Program-made: the position numbers and the translations under genes
Part shown: piece by piece, positions 9,970 to 18,592 of the stretch
How the letters are laid out: each line of letters starts with the position of its first letter
How positions within the stretch are numbered: the first letter of the stretch is position 1
Notes under the pieces: model-generated
What the model saw: only the letters and a program-made list of their open reading frames with translations
Databases searched by the model: none
What the model was told of the DNA's origin: nothing
Source: Nonomuraea africana
Lineage (GTDB): Bacteria > Actinomycetota > Actinomycetes > Streptosporangiales > Streptosporangiaceae
Length of the DNA: 64,000 nucleotides
Reading direction: 5' to 3'
Assembly: GCF_014873535.1 (NCBI RefSeq)
Contig: NZ_JADBEF010000001.1
Location: forward strand, 8,308,001-8,372,000

Positions 9970-10827
9970 TCAGTAGAGGATGCTGGGCAGGTATGCGCCC
10001 TCCGGATCGTTGTAGAGCCCGATGGTCATCAGGGTCATCAGCTGGGTGATCTTGAGGCCGTTGCCCAGGCACCACTGGAGCAGCGCGTGGTCGCTCGCCG
10101 GGACGAGAATGCCAGGGCCGCCGAAGGCGGGGGCCGCGGCGATGAGCGCCTTGAGGTCCTCGGTGGTCTCGCCGACCGCGTGGGCGAAGAACGCCAGGTC
10201 CGTGGCGTAGCCGGTCAGGCGGCCGTCGTGCTCGACGACGCTGGCCGTACCCTGCTTGAGCGCGTCGCTGACCTCCCCGCCGCGATCGACTCCGTGGACT
10301 CGCGAGCACAGCTCGTTGCAGGCGGCCAGGTCCGCGTCCGTCGCCGGCCGTACCGTGTGGCCTGGGATGGTGCGCCGGATCGGCGGGCCCTGCATGCAGG
10401 CCAGGGTCTCGCGGAACTCGAAGCCCATGCCGGCGTACAGGGCGAACGACCTGCAGTGGTAGCTCGACTGCAGCAGCCTGATGCCCGGCGCCTGCCGCTC
10501 GGTGGCCCGGCGCATGACGTCCTCCATGAGCCGACGGCCGACGCCGCGGTTCTGGCAGTCAGGGTCGACGGTGACCGGCCCGATGCCGACGACGCGCGAG
10601 CGTTCATCGAGGAAGTTGCTGCCGACGATCCGTCCGTCCAGCTCCGCGGTCACGCTGTAGAAGCCCGGGTGGTTCAGGAGCATGTCCACCAGCCCCGTCG
10701 CGGTCTCCACGTCGGGCATGTCACCGATGAAGCCGTGCTCGGCGGCGATCCGGTCGAAGGCCGCGAAACAGATCCTTCCGCAGTCGGCCGCATCAGCGCG
10801 TGTCCCTGGGCGCAGGAGCAGATCCAT
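9970..10827 (-). CDS. double-domain GNAT acetyltransferase
   Basis: 285 residues with two GNAT folds. The first (about 1-150) has the acetyl-CoA motif DPDCQNRGVGRRLM, which matches the Q/R-x-x-G-x-G/A pattern. The second (about 165-285), starting at TVRPATDADLAACNE, lacks a clear copy of that motif, so it may be structural. It probably transfers an acetyl group from acetyl-CoA to a small molecule or protein; the substrate is unknown. The frame stays open upstream to 11055, but ATG 10827 is chosen because GGAGGG lies 7 nt before it and the domain starts there. It stands alone, divergent from the gene at 10987. Confidence 0.8.
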   Translation of the reverse strand: MDLLLRPGTRADAADCGRICFAAFDRIAAEHGFIGDMPDVETATGLVDMLLNHPGFYSVTAELDGRIVGSNFLDERSRVVGIGPVTVDPDCQNRGVGRRLMEDVMRRATERQAPGIRLLQSSYHCRSFALYAGMGFEFRETLACMQGPPIRRTIPGHTVRPATDADLAACNELCSRVHGVDRGGEVSDALKQGTASVVEHDGRLTGYATDLAFFAHAVGETTEDLKALIAAAPAFGGPGILVPASDHALLQWCLGNGLKITQLMTLMTIGLYNDPEGAYLPSILY

Positions 10828-10986
10828 GGTCACACCCTCCGTCGTCTCCGCTGGGTGCCGGGAAACGCCTTCTCTTCCATCAAAGCACCAGGCGCCGTAC
10901 GGCCCTGCGGCGGCCGGTCGGGGCCGAGAAATGTCGCACCCGACGACTACGCTCGCCGTCGTGGATCCTGCGCGGGGTGAGGTGAG

Positions 10987-11220
10987 ATGGAACTCTTCGA
11001 TCTGAGCGAGCCCTCCGTGCGCGACCACGTGGTGCGCTGTGAAGCGTGCAAGCACACGCTCCGCACTCCGGAGTCACGGGCTGCCGGGATCGGGCCCGAG
11101 TGTGCGGCCAAGCTGGGGCTGGTGCCGCGGAAGCCGCTCAGGATCACGGGAGTGCCGCGGGGCTGGGACTGCGAAGGGCAGATCGATCTCCTGGAGGGGC
11201 GCGGCCCGCACGGTTGGTGA
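10987..11220 (+). CDS. small cysteine-containing protein, DUF6011-like
   Basis: 77 residues. The core CEACKHTLRTPESRAAGIGP followed by ECAAKLG (about 18-42) has three cysteines of a probable zinc knuckle plus the ESRxxGIGPxC pattern seen in DUF6011-like small actinobacterial proteins. It is cytoplasmic with no known activity. The ATG has GAGGTGAG just upstream. Its promoter must lie in the 159 bp shared with the divergent acetyltransferase. Confidence 0.65.
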   Translation: MELFDLSEPSVRDHVVRCEACKHTLRTPESRAAGIGPECAAKLGLVPRKPLRITGVPRGWDCEGQIDLLEGRGPHGW

Positions 11221-11275
11221 AGACACGAAGGTATGGAAGACGCGAAGACGGCTCGCAAAGCGTCCTGTCGTGGGA

Positions 11276-11289
11276 CAGTAGACCTACTG
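11276..11289 (+). promoter_or_regulatory. small dyad abutting a start codon
   Basis: CAGTAG (11276-11281) and CTACTG (11284-11289) form a perfect dyad with a 2-nt centre; its last base is the G of the GTG start at 11289. It could be an operator or simply the -10 region (TAGACC). Confidence 0.3.
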
Positions 11290-11480
11290 TGATCTCTTCC
11301 CCCGCTCTTCCTCTTGACATCGTCGCCATGCCCAACGGCGACGTTCTCGTGCTGCCTGCGGTGTGGCCGGTGCGGCTCAACCCTGAGCAGAGACGGCAAC
11401 TCGGCGAGCTCCTGCTCAACTCGGACACGCAGGGATTGAGCGTGCGAGAGGCCGAGAAGGCGCCCAGCCCGCAGCAGTAG
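11289..11480 (+). CDS. small hypothetical protein
   Basis: 63 residues starting at GTG 11289 (VISSPALPLDIVAMPNGDVL, then PVRLNPEQRRQLGELLL). It has a compact beta-then-helix look and no cysteines. I know no family for it. No Shine-Dalgarno is visible, and a weak -10 (TAGACC) lies just upstream, so a leaderless message is possible. Codon third positions are GC-rich as in its neighbours. The frame continues open upstream, so the start is uncertain. Confidence 0.45.
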   Translation: MISSPALPLDIVAMPNGDVLVLPAVWPVRLNPEQRRQLGELLLNSDTQGLSVREAEKAPSPQQ

Positions 11481-11553
11481 GGCGACCACAGCGGTGTCCC
11501 ACGGTGAGAGCACTCCCGGGGCCGCTCCCTTACCTCCGAGACGCGTACGGCTT

Positions 11554-11607
11554 GCGTACAGCAATGGCTTCTGCGTACAGTGTTCGCATCAAGAGGACGT
11601 TGTACGC
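11554..11607 (+). promoter_or_regulatory. three GCGTACA elements before the serine hydrolase gene
   Basis: GCGTACA occurs at 11554-11560 and 11573-11579 (both within TGCGTACAG, 19 bp apart) and inverted as TGTACGC at 11601-11607. They lie 20-75 bp before the start codon. The repeat spacing of about two helical turns suggests a TetR-like repressor site; no regulator gene is adjacent. Confidence 0.4.
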
Positions 11608-11625
11608 GGATCTGGAGGAGAAACC

Positions 11626-12885
11626 ATGTCGGACGTCGCGAGCTGGGGCATGAAGGGCAGCTGGGAAGCGAAGAGCCACTGGGGCGGGACGGAGATCGGC
11701 GGCCTCTCGGCGGCGGGACTGCGCCGGATGCGCGAGGTCCTGGCGGGCCATGTGGACTCCGGGGCGGTTCCCGGGCTGGTGGCCCTGGTCGGCAGGGGAG
11801 ACGAGACGCACGTCGAGGCCATGGGGACGCTGCACGTCGGCGGTGGCGAGCCGATGCGCCGCGACACGATCTTCCGGATGGCGTCGCTGAGCAAGCCGAT
11901 CACGGCCACGGCGGTGATGATCCTCGTCGAGGAGTGCCGCCTGCGGCTGGACGACCCGGTCGACGAGTGGCTGCCCGAGCTGGCGGACCGCCGGGTGCTG
12001 ACGCGGATCGACGCCCCGCTGGATGACACCGTGCCGGCGCTGCGGCCGATCACCGTACGGGACCTGCTGACGTTCACCTTCGGGTTCGGGGCGGTGCTGG
12101 CGCCGCCGGACACATACCCGATCCAGGTCGCGATGCGCGAGCTGGGCCTCGACGGCTCGGCGCACACGGCGGGGCCTGACGAGTGGCTCGGCAAGCTGGG
12201 CAAGCTTCCGCTGATGTACCAGCCGGGGCAGCTGTGGCAGTACCACACCGGCTCCGACGTGCTCAGCGTGCTCGTCCGGAGGGTGACGGACCAGTCGCTG
12301 GAGACGTTCCTCAAGGAGCGGCTCTTCGGCCCGCTCGGGATGCAGGACACCGGCTTCCACGTGCCCGCGGACAAGATCCACCGCTTCCCGACCAGCTACG
12401 CGCACGACCCCGAGACGGGCGGGCTGGTGGTGTGGGACGAGGCCGCCGGCGGGAAGTACAGCAGCCCGCCGGTGTTCGAGGCCGGTGGCGACGGGCTGGT
12501 GTCGACGGTGGACGACTATCACGCGTTCTACCGGATGCTGCTGAACAAGGGGACGTACGGCGGGCAGCGCATCCTGTCCCGCGCGACGGTCGAGCTGATG
12601 ACGATGGACCACCTGACGCCGGAGCAGAAGGCCGAGAAGGACGCGTTCGGCGACCACTTCGGCAGGCACGGCGGCTACGGCTTCGGGGTGGCGGTCCGCA
12701 CCCACCGCCGCGACCTGGCGTCCGTGGGTCAGTTCGGGTGGGACGGTGGCCTGGGCACGACGGCGTACGCCGACCCGGCCGAGGGGCTCACCGGGATCCT
12801 GCTGACCCAGCAGGCGATGGACTCCCTGGACACGCCCCGCCTCCACAAGGACTTCTGGACCACTGCCTACCAGGCGATCGACTGA
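11626..12885 (+). CDS. serine hydrolase of the beta-lactamase/esterase (class C-like) family
   Basis: 419 residues. The SxxK motif is S87-L-S-K90 in FRMASLSK, followed by the tyrosine motif at Y206 (QYHTGSD) and FGWDGGLGT near the C-terminus in place of the KTG box. This fits esterases, D-aminopeptidases or carboxypeptidases of the penicillin-binding-like group rather than a true beta-lactamase. No signal peptide is visible, so it is probably cytoplasmic, which favours an esterase role. The start ATG 11626 has GGAGGAG 6 nt upstream. It is a single gene with an unusual repeated motif in front (11554-11607). Confidence 0.85.
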   Translation: MSDVASWGMKGSWEAKSHWGGTEIGGLSAAGLRRMREVLAGHVDSGAVPGLVALVGRGDETHVEAMGTLHVGGGEPMRRDTIFRMASLSKPITATAVMILVEECRLRLDDPVDEWLPELADRRVLTRIDAPLDDTVPALRPITVRDLLTFTFGFGAVLAPPDTYPIQVAMRELGLDGSAHTAGPDEWLGKLGKLPLMYQPGQLWQYHTGSDVLSVLVRRVTDQSLETFLKERLFGPLGMQDTGFHVPADKIHRFPTSYAHDPETGGLVVWDEAAGGKYSSPPVFEAGGDGLVSTVDDYHAFYRMLLNKGTYGGQRILSRATVELMTMDHLTPEQKAEKDAFGDHFGRHGGYGFGVAVRTHRRDLASVGQFGWDGGLGTTAYADPAEGLTGILLTQQAMDSLDTPRLHKDFWTTAYQAID

Positions 12886-13138
12886 CGGCTCGCCGCTTTG
12901 GACGGGTCTGTCGGCGGCGTCTGGTGTTCGGGGGAAGGCATCCGCGGGCGTTGGGGAGAGGCGGTCTGTGGGACGGGGGCCGCGGTAGGTGGCCTGAGTG
13001 GTCATCCGGAGGGCGGCGCCGGATGAGGTGGCCGCCGGTGGATGGCCGGGGCAGGTGTCTTCGGACATAAATCAGTTGTTCGGCTGACCGGTCGTCTGTT
13101 CTACTCGCCAAGACAGGTCGCCGACCAGGGAGACGGAA

Positions 13139-13249
13139 ATGCGCACGGCTTACATGTCCATCCAAAAGGTAAATGCCACCTATCTTGAGGACATGTCGCT
13201 CCGTGAGCACGTTGAATTTGGGGATTTTGGCGCATGTAGACGCCGGTAA
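13139..13249 (+). CDS. possible leader peptide ORF overlapping the ribosome-protection gene
   Basis: A 36-codon frame starts at ATG 13139 with GGGAG 6 nt upstream, a better ribosome binding site than that of the main gene. The product begins MRTAYMSIQKVNATYLEDMS and ends in three arginines. It runs through the GTG start of the downstream GTPase gene in another frame and stops 47 nt inside it. Genes for ribosome-protection proteins such as tet(M) often have a short translated leader that senses ribosome stalling. Whether this one is translated is unproven. Confidence 0.4.
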   Translation: MRTAYMSIQKVNATYLEDMSLREHVEFGDFGACRRR

Positions 13250-15287
13250 GACCAGCCTGACCGAGCGGCTGCTCCACGCCGCCGGTGTCATCGACGAAGT
13301 CGGTAGCGTCGATGACGGCAACACCCAGACCGATTCCCTGGCGCTGGAACGGCAGCGCGGGATCACCATCAAGTCCGCCGTCGTGTCGTTCGAGGTCGAC
13401 GGCGTCACCGTCAACCTGATCGACACCCCCGGGCATCCCGACTTCATCGCCGAGGTGGAGCGGGTGCTCAACGTGCTCGACGGCGCCGTCCTGGTCGTCT
13501 CCGCCGTCGAAGGGGTGCAGGCGCAGACCCGCGTGCTGATGCGGACGCTGCGGCGGCTGCGCATTCCCACTCTCGTCTTCGTGAACAAGACCGACCGTGG
13601 TGGCGCGCAGGACGAACGCGTGCTGGAGGCGATTTCCGAGAAACTCACGCCATTCGTCATTGCGATGGGATCGGTGTGCGATGTGGGCACGCGGGATTCC
13701 GATTTCCGGCCGTACGGCGCCGCCGACGTGGCGTTCACGGCGAGGCTGGCCGAGGTGCTCGCCGAGCGGAATGACGCGATTCTGGCCGCTTTCGTCGATG
13801 ACGAGACGACGGTGTCGTACGGCGTGCTCCGGCGCGAGCTGGCGGCGCAGACCGGGCGGGCGCTGGTGCATCCGGTGTTCTTCGGCTCGGCGATGACCGG
13901 CGCCGGGGTGGATGCGCTGATCTCCGGTATACGGGAGCTGCTGCCCGCGATCGAGGGTGCCGCCGACGGACCCCTCTCCGGCACCGTCTTCAAGGTCGAG
14001 CGGGGCTCGGCGGGGGAGAAGATCGCCTATGTGCGGATGTTCTCCGGCACCCTTGCCGTCAGGGAGCAGATCGGCGCGGGGAAGGTCACCTCGATCAGCG
14101 TCTTCGAGCACGGCTCGGCCGTCCAGCGAGGGACGGTCGTGGCCGGGCAGATCGGCAAGCTCTGGGGGCTCACGGACATCCGGATCGGCGACCCGATCGG
14201 CGCTCCCAGGGAAACGCTCAACACCCTCCGAGAGGAGGGAGTGCCCAGAGGTTTCGGGTCCGGGGAGGTCGGGTTTCAAGAAGGCGCCGCCCGAGAGGTT
14301 GGATCCCCGAGGAGCGGCCCTGGTGGGGGCGGCGAGGGGTGCTACTTTGCTCCTCCGACCCTGGAGACCGTGGTCGTCCCCCGTCGTCCCCGGGACCGGG
14401 CGGCGCTGCACCTCGCGCTGTCCTACCTCGCCGAGCAGGACCCGCTGATCAACCTGCGCCAGGACGAGATCAGGCGGGAAGTGGCCGTCTCGCTCTACGG
14501 CGAGGTGCAGAAGGAGGTCATCCAGGCCACGCTGGCCGATGACTTCCGCGTCGACGTCACCTTCCGCGAGACGACGACCATCTGTGTCGAACGGCTGGTC
14601 GGCACGGGCGCCGCGGTCGAGGTCATGCACAGGGGCGACAACCCGTTCCTCGCGACAGTGGGGCTGCGCGTCGAGCCGGCTCCGGTCGGCGCCGGAGTGG
14701 AGTTCGGCCTGGAGGTGGAGCCGGGTTCGATGCCGCCCACGTTCTTCAAGGCAGTCGAGGACACCGTGCGGGTGACGCTGCGGCAGGGGATCCACGGCTG
14801 GGAGATCCCCGACTGCAGGGTCACCATGACGCACTCCGGTTACGCGGCGCGGCAGAGCCACGCCCACGCCGTCTTCGACAAGTCCATGTCGAGCACCGCG
14901 GGCGACTTTCGTGACCTGACGCCGCTGGTGCTGATGGACGCGCTCAGGCAGGCCCGCACCAGGGTGGACGAGCCGATGCACCGCTTCACGATGGAGCTGC
15001 CCGCCGACACGTTCGGGCAGGTGGTCGCCGCGCTGGCGCGGCTGCGTGCCGTACCGCAGAGCTCGGAGATCAGGGGCTCGACCTGCGTGCTGGAAGGGGA
15101 GATCCCCGCGGCCATGGTGCACGGGCTGCAACGGCAGCTGCCCGCGCTCACGCGTGGCGAGGGTGAGCTGGAGTGCGCCTTCGACCACTACCGGCCGGTC
15201 ACGGGAGCGGTTCCGAGCAGGCGGCGGACCGACTGCAACCCGCTCAACCGCAAGGAGTACCTGCTGCGCGTCAAGCGGAGGGTGTAG
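13203..15287 (+). CDS. EF-G-like ribosomal protection GTPase, Otr(A)/TetM type
   Basis: 694 residues. A translation-factor GTPase that displaces tetracycline-like drugs from the ribosome. G motifs: AHVDAGKTS (G1, about 9-17), RGIT (G2), DTPGHPD (G3) and NKTD (G4), followed by EF-G-like domains. The start STLNLGILAHVDAGKT matches Otr(A), which supports GTG 13203; GAGGA is 11 nt upstream, and ATG 13173 (AAAGG, short spacing) is the alternative. Residues about 340-380 are an in-frame, Gly/Glu-rich insertion between the second domain and FAPPTLETVVVP that I do not expect in relatives. The C-terminus (KEYLLRVKRRV) is intact, so the gene is probably functional. A self-protection role is possible, but no antibiotic cluster is visible nearby. 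Confidence 0.88.
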   Translation: MSTLNLGILAHVDAGKTSLTERLLHAAGVIDEVGSVDDGNTQTDSLALERQRGITIKSAVVSFEVDGVTVNLIDTPGHPDFIAEVERVLNVLDGAVLVVSAVEGVQAQTRVLMRTLRRLRIPTLVFVNKTDRGGAQDERVLEAISEKLTPFVIAMGSVCDVGTRDSDFRPYGAADVAFTARLAEVLAERNDAILAAFVDDETTVSYGVLRRELAAQTGRALVHPVFFGSAMTGAGVDALISGIRELLPAIEGAADGPLSGTVFKVERGSAGEKIAYVRMFSGTLAVREQIGAGKVTSISVFEHGSAVQRGTVVAGQIGKLWGLTDIRIGDPIGAPRETLNTLREEGVPRGFGSGEVGFQEGAAREVGSPRSGPGGGGEGCYFAPPTLETVVVPRRPRDRAALHLALSYLAEQDPLINLRQDEIRREVAVSLYGEVQKEVIQATLADDFRVDVTFRETTTICVERLVGTGAAVEVMHRGDNPFLATVGLRVEPAPVGAGVEFGLEVEPGSMPPTFFKAVEDTVRVTLRQGIHGWEIPDCRVTMTHSGYAARQSHAHAVFDKSMSSTAGDFRDLTPLVLMDALRQARTRVDEPMHRFTMELPADTFGQVVAALARLRAVPQSSEIRGSTCVLEGEIPAAMVHGLQRQLPALTRGEGELECAFDHYRPVTGAVPSRRRTDCNPLNRKEYLLRVKRRV

Positions 15288-15409
15288 CCGACGTCCACTT
15301 CGACAGGGAACTCCTGCGCCAGGGGGCGGGCGGAGCGCTGACGACGCGTTCCGGTCCGCCGGTCGGCGAGGCAGAATGGGGGGACGGCGAGGGAGCTGGG
15401 AGTCGCACC

Positions 15410-15634
15410 GTGTCCACCGCCGACGGTCGCAGCCTCGCCGCGATGCTCGACCTGCTCGTCTACGAGAACGTCCTGGTGGCCTGGCGGGTGCGCTCGGGCG
15501 TGTACGAGATCGTGCTCCACGACGGCGAGGAGATCGCGATGAGCCGCGACCAGGCGGCGATGTGGTCGCTGGGGGCCTTCGAGGTGTTCCTCGCGTTCGT
15601 GGACCAGGGCCGGATCATCCCGCGCATGCCGTAG
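15410..15634 (+). CDS. small hypothetical protein
   Basis: 74 residues from GTG 15410 (VSTADGRSLAAMLDLLVYEN, then YEIVLHDGEEIAMSRDQAAM). It is a compact alpha/beta protein without cysteines, signal peptide or membrane segment. GGGAG lies 9 nt upstream. I do not recognise the family. It sits between the ribosome-protection gene and a bidirectional terminator at 15646-15691. Confidence 0.55.
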   Translation: MSTADGRSLAAMLDLLVYENVLVAWRVRSGVYEIVLHDGEEIAMSRDQAAMWSLGAFEVFLAFVDQGRIIPRMP

Positions 15635-15645
15635 TCCTGTCGCGC

Positions 15646-15691
15646 GGCAGGGCGGCGGCATCGGGACTCCGTTCGATGCCGCCGCCCTGCC
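15646..15691. terminator. bidirectional hairpin terminator
   Basis: A perfect 17-bp stem (15646-15662 with 15675-15691) with a 12-nt loop lies between the plus-strand gene ending at 15634 and the minus-strand operon ending at 15715. An 11-bp direct duplication (GACGCGGTCAG, twice in 15697-15719) follows it. Confidence 0.75.
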
Positions 15692-15714
15692 CGGACGACG
15701 CGGTCAGGACGCGG

Positions 15715-16896
15715 TCAGGACGTCGACAGCGCGACCGTCGGCGACAGGCGGGCCGCCCGCATGGCCGGGTACAGCCCCGCCACCGTGCCGATGACCAGCG
15801 TGGCCCCGACCGCGCCGCCGATCGACCACGGCGGCACCACGGGCGGCCAGTTCTGCGACAGCGCGTACCCGATGGTGGCCAGGGCGCCCAGCACCGCTCC
15901 CGCGACCCCGCCCAGCGCCGACAGCAGCAGCGACTCGGAGAGGAACTGGACCCGCACCTGCCCTCGCGTGGCTCCGAGCGAGCGCCGCAGTCCGATCTCC
16001 TTCCTGCGCTCCAGCACCGAGATGACCATGGTGTTGGCCACCCCCACGCCGCCGACCAGTAGCGCGACGGCGCCGAGGCCCAGCAGCAGGTTGGTGAACG
16101 CGCCCGCGGCCGCCGCCTTGGCGGCCAGCGCGTCGGACGGACGGCTGACCTCGACCTCGGAGGGGTTCTCCGGGTTGACCGTGCGCGGCAGGACGTCGCG
16201 CACCGCCTCCACCGCCGCCTCGTCCGACCGCTCGTAGATCGTCGTCGGGTGGCCGTCGAAGCCGAGCTCCTCCTCGGCGACGGGGAAGCCGATGAGCGCC
16301 GAGCGCTCCACCTCGGGGGCCAGCGGCATCGGGCCGAGAATCCCGATCACGGTGAACCACCGGCCGCCCATCCAGACGCGCACCCCCGTGCGGGTGATGC
16401 CCAGCCGCTCGGCGGCCCTGGCGCCGAGGACGACGGCGGGCTGGCGGGAGGTGGCGTCGTTCAGCCAGGTTCCCTTCGCCACACTGCCCTCCAGGGTGGT
16501 GAGCAGGGAGGCGGTCGCCGCCTGGACGGTGATGCCGCCGGTGACCGCCTCGTCGATGTGGGCGGTCCGCCGTACGGTGGCCGCGACGGTGCCGGTCGCG
16601 GAGGCCGAGGTGACGGGTGCGATGCGCGAGACCATGTCGACCGAGGCGACGGGCAGTTTGGCGGGCTCGCCGAAGACGGTGGTGCCCGCCGAGACCGTCA
16701 GCAGGTTGGTGCCGAGCTTGTCGAGCTGACGGAGCAGCTCCTCCCGTGACGACGACGAGATCCCGATCACCGCGATCATCGTGGCGATGCCGATCGCGAT
16801 CCCGAGCGCCGAGAGGATCACCCTGGTCGGACGGGCGCGCAGTCCTGACGCGCCCACCCTGAAGACGTCGGAGAGGCTCAGCCTGGCGGGCTTCAT
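15715..16896 (-). CDS. MacB/FtsX-type ABC transporter permease
   Basis: 393 residues with the MacB layout: one transmembrane helix near the N-terminus (about 26-48, ILSALGIAIGIATMIAVIGI), a large extracellular domain (about 50-265), then three helices (about 270-300, 320-350 and 360-385) with the FtsX signature RRKEIGLRRSLGATRGQ between them. It works with the ATPase encoded just upstream; MacB-type systems drive export by mechanotransmission rather than by a channel. ATG 16896 overlaps the ATPase stop (ATGA). It is the last gene of the four-gene operon. Confidence 0.9.
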   Translation of the reverse strand: MKPARLSLSDVFRVGASGLRARPTRVILSALGIAIGIATMIAVIGISSSSREELLRQLDKLGTNLLTVSAGTTVFGEPAKLPVASVDMVSRIAPVTSASATGTVAATVRRTAHIDEAVTGGITVQAATASLLTTLEGSVAKGTWLNDATSRQPAVVLGARAAERLGITRTGVRVWMGGRWFTVIGILGPMPLAPEVERSALIGFPVAEEELGFDGHPTTIYERSDEAAVEAVRDVLPRTVNPENPSEVEVSRPSDALAAKAAAAGAFTNLLLGLGAVALLVGGVGVANTMVISVLERRKEIGLRRSLGATRGQVRVQFLSESLLLSALGGVAGAVLGALATIGYALSQNWPPVVPPWSIGGAVGATLVIGTVAGLYPAMRAARLSPTVALSTS

Positions 16897-17552
16897 GACA
16901 GCACCAGCCCGTCCCTGACCCGTACCTGCCGAGGGCACCATTCGGCGATCTCGTTGTCGTGCGTGATGATCGCGATCGTGGTGCCTCCCTCGTGGAGCTC
17001 TTTGATGATCTTCAGGACCTCGGCGCCCGCCGCCGAGTCGAGGTTGCCCGTCGGCTCGTCGGCCAGCAGCAGCGGAGGATCGCCGACCACTGCCCTGGCC
17101 ACGGCGACGCGCTGCTGCTCGCCGCCCGACATCTGGTTCGGCTTGTGGTCGAGCCGGTGTCCGAGGCCCACGCGATCCAGCGCCGCGGCGGCCCGCTCCC
17201 GCCGCTTGCGCAGCGGGGTGCCGGTGTAGAGCAGCCCGTCGGCCACGTTGTCCAGGGCGCTCACCCCCGGCGAGAGGTGGAACTGCTGGAAGACGAAGCC
17301 GAGGTGGCGAGCGCGCAACGCGGACAGCCGGCGGTCGTTCAGGTCGAGAACGGAGTGTCCGGCGATCCGCACGGTCCCCGTGGTCGGCCGGTCGAGGGTG
17401 CCGATCATGTGGAGCATCGTGGACTTCCCCGAACCGGAGGGGCCGATGATCGCCAGGAGCTCCCCCGTGGAGATGGTCAGATCCACCCCGCGCAGCGCAT
17501 GGACGTGCCCGTTGTAGGTCTTGGTGACCCCGCGCAGCTCGACGATGTTCAT
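16893..17552 (-). CDS. MacB/LolD-type ABC transporter ATP-binding protein
   Basis: 219 residues, a single nucleotide-binding domain. Walker A GPSGSGKST is at about 37-45, Q-loop FVFQQFH near 87, signature MSGGEQQRVAVARA near 131-144, Walker B LLLADEPTGNLD near 151-162 and the switch His in IITHDNE. It supplies ATP hydrolysis for the adjacent permease at the cytoplasmic face. ATG 17552 overlaps the stop of the adaptor gene by 4 bases, and its own stop overlaps the permease start, so the genes are translationally coupled. Confidence 0.95.
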   Translation of the reverse strand: MNIVELRGVTKTYNGHVHALRGVDLTISTGELLAIIGPSGSGKSTMLHMIGTLDRPTTGTVRIAGHSVLDLNDRRLSALRARHLGFVFQQFHLSPGVSALDNVADGLLYTGTPLRKRRERAAAALDRVGLGHRLDHKPNQMSGGEQQRVAVARAVVGDPPLLLADEPTGNLDSAAGAEVLKIIKELHEGGTTIAIITHDNEIAEWCPRQVRVRDGLVLS

Positions 17553-18592
17553 TCCGCGGGCACCCCGACCTTCATGCCCTCGGCCAGGCCCTCGCCGGTG
17601 ATCTCGACCATGCCGCCGCCGAACGCGCCGACCTTGACGGGGACCAGCCGGGTGCGGGCGCCCTCCACGACCTCGACGCCGAAGCCGCCCTCGCGCAGCG
17701 CGAGCAGCGCCTCCACCGGTACGGCGAGCACGTCCTCGCTCCGCTCGCTGACCAGCTCGACCTCGACAGGGGCCTGGTCGAGCTTGGTCTTCGGGGTCTT
17801 GCTGAGCGTGATGTCGACGTCGATCGTCGTGCCGTCCTGGGCGGTCTTGGCCACGGTGCCGACCTCGGTGATCTTCCCGGTCATCGTTTCGCCGCCGGGC
17901 AGCTCGACGTCGACCTTGGCGCCCTTCCTGGCCAGCGACTGGTCGCCGGTGTCGAGGTCCACGTGGACGAGCCTGCGCAGGCCGCTGACGGTCAGCGCCG
18001 GCCGGCCCGGGTCGGTTCTCGCGCCGACGGCGGTCTTGGCCTCGGTCACCCTGACCGAGGAGGGAAGGAACACCACCTGGGAGGCGTCCACCCGCCCGGT
18101 CTCCGGCAACCCCCTGTCCTCCTGCCATTCGAGGACGGCCAGGTAGGTGGCGTAGGAGAAGTGGTCGTCCACGGTGAAGTCGTCGTAGCCGAGCGCCCTC
18201 AGGTTGCGCTCCAGCTGCTCCACGTCGGGGCCGTCGTCGACGCCCTGTTCCAGGGTCCGGTAGAGGGGCAGCTTGCCGTACATCAGGACGAGGGGTTCGC
18301 GGTCGATCGTGAGCAGTGAGCGGCCGCGCCTGATGATCGAGCCCTCCTCCGGCACCCAGGTGACGGTGCCGGCCCTGCCGGAGGCGACCTGGCGCTCGCC
18401 CGAGTAGGTGAGCGAGCCGTCCACGGTCTTGGTGTCGACCAGGTCCTGCCTGGTGATGGCGGCCGTGGCGGGCACCGGGGCGGCGCTCTGCGTGGCCGCG
18501 CCGGTGCCGCCACCGTCGGTGAAGCCGACCAGCGCCGCCCCCGCTGCCGCGACCGCCAGAAGGCAGGCGCCCGCGAGGATGCCCTTTCTCAC
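17549..18592 (-). CDS. efflux adaptor (HlyD/MacA-like) with peptidoglycan-binding domain
   Basis: 347 residues. An N-terminal membrane anchor or signal (about 4-24, GILAGACLLAVAAAGAALV) is followed by a biotinyl-like beta region, then a PG_binding_1-like domain at about 108-165 (VEQLERNLRALGYDDFTV, then LEWQEDRGLPETGRVD), and beta-barrel parts to the C-terminus. It would bridge the membrane permease and the cell wall, so that the substrate passes through or along the peptidoglycan. The start is GTG 18592, overlapping the lipoprotein stop (GTGA). The domain combination is typical of Gram-positive MacA-like proteins. Confidence 0.85.
   Translation of the reverse strand: MRKGILAGACLLAVAAAGAALVGFTDGGGTGAATQSAAPVPATAAITRQDLVDTKTVDGSLTYSGERQVASGRAGTVTWVPEEGSIIRRGRSLLTIDREPLVLMYGKLPLYRTLEQGVDDGPDVEQLERNLRALGYDDFTVDDHFSYATYLAVLEWQEDRGLPETGRVDASQVVFLPSSVRVTEAKTAVGARTDPGRPALTVSGLRRLVHVDLDTGDQSLARKGAKVDVELPGGETMTGKITEVGTVAKTAQDGTTIDVDITLSKTPKTKLDQAPVEVELVSERSEDVLAVPVEALLALREGGFGVEVVEGARTRLVPVKVGAFGGGMVEITGEGLAEGMKVGVPAE

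Noticed and set aside
11626..12885. Calling this a beta-lactamase resistance gene
   Set aside because: The KTG box is replaced by FGWDGG and no signal peptide is visible, so an esterase-like serine hydrolase is the safer call.
11530..13068. 512-codon open frame antisense to the serine hydrolase gene
   Set aside because: It mirrors a real gene with SxxK motif and good ribosome site; its own sequence is low complexity and unrecognisable.
13101..15188. 695-codon open frame antisense to the ribosome-protection gene
   Set aside because: It mirrors a conserved GTPase; no independent evidence of coding.
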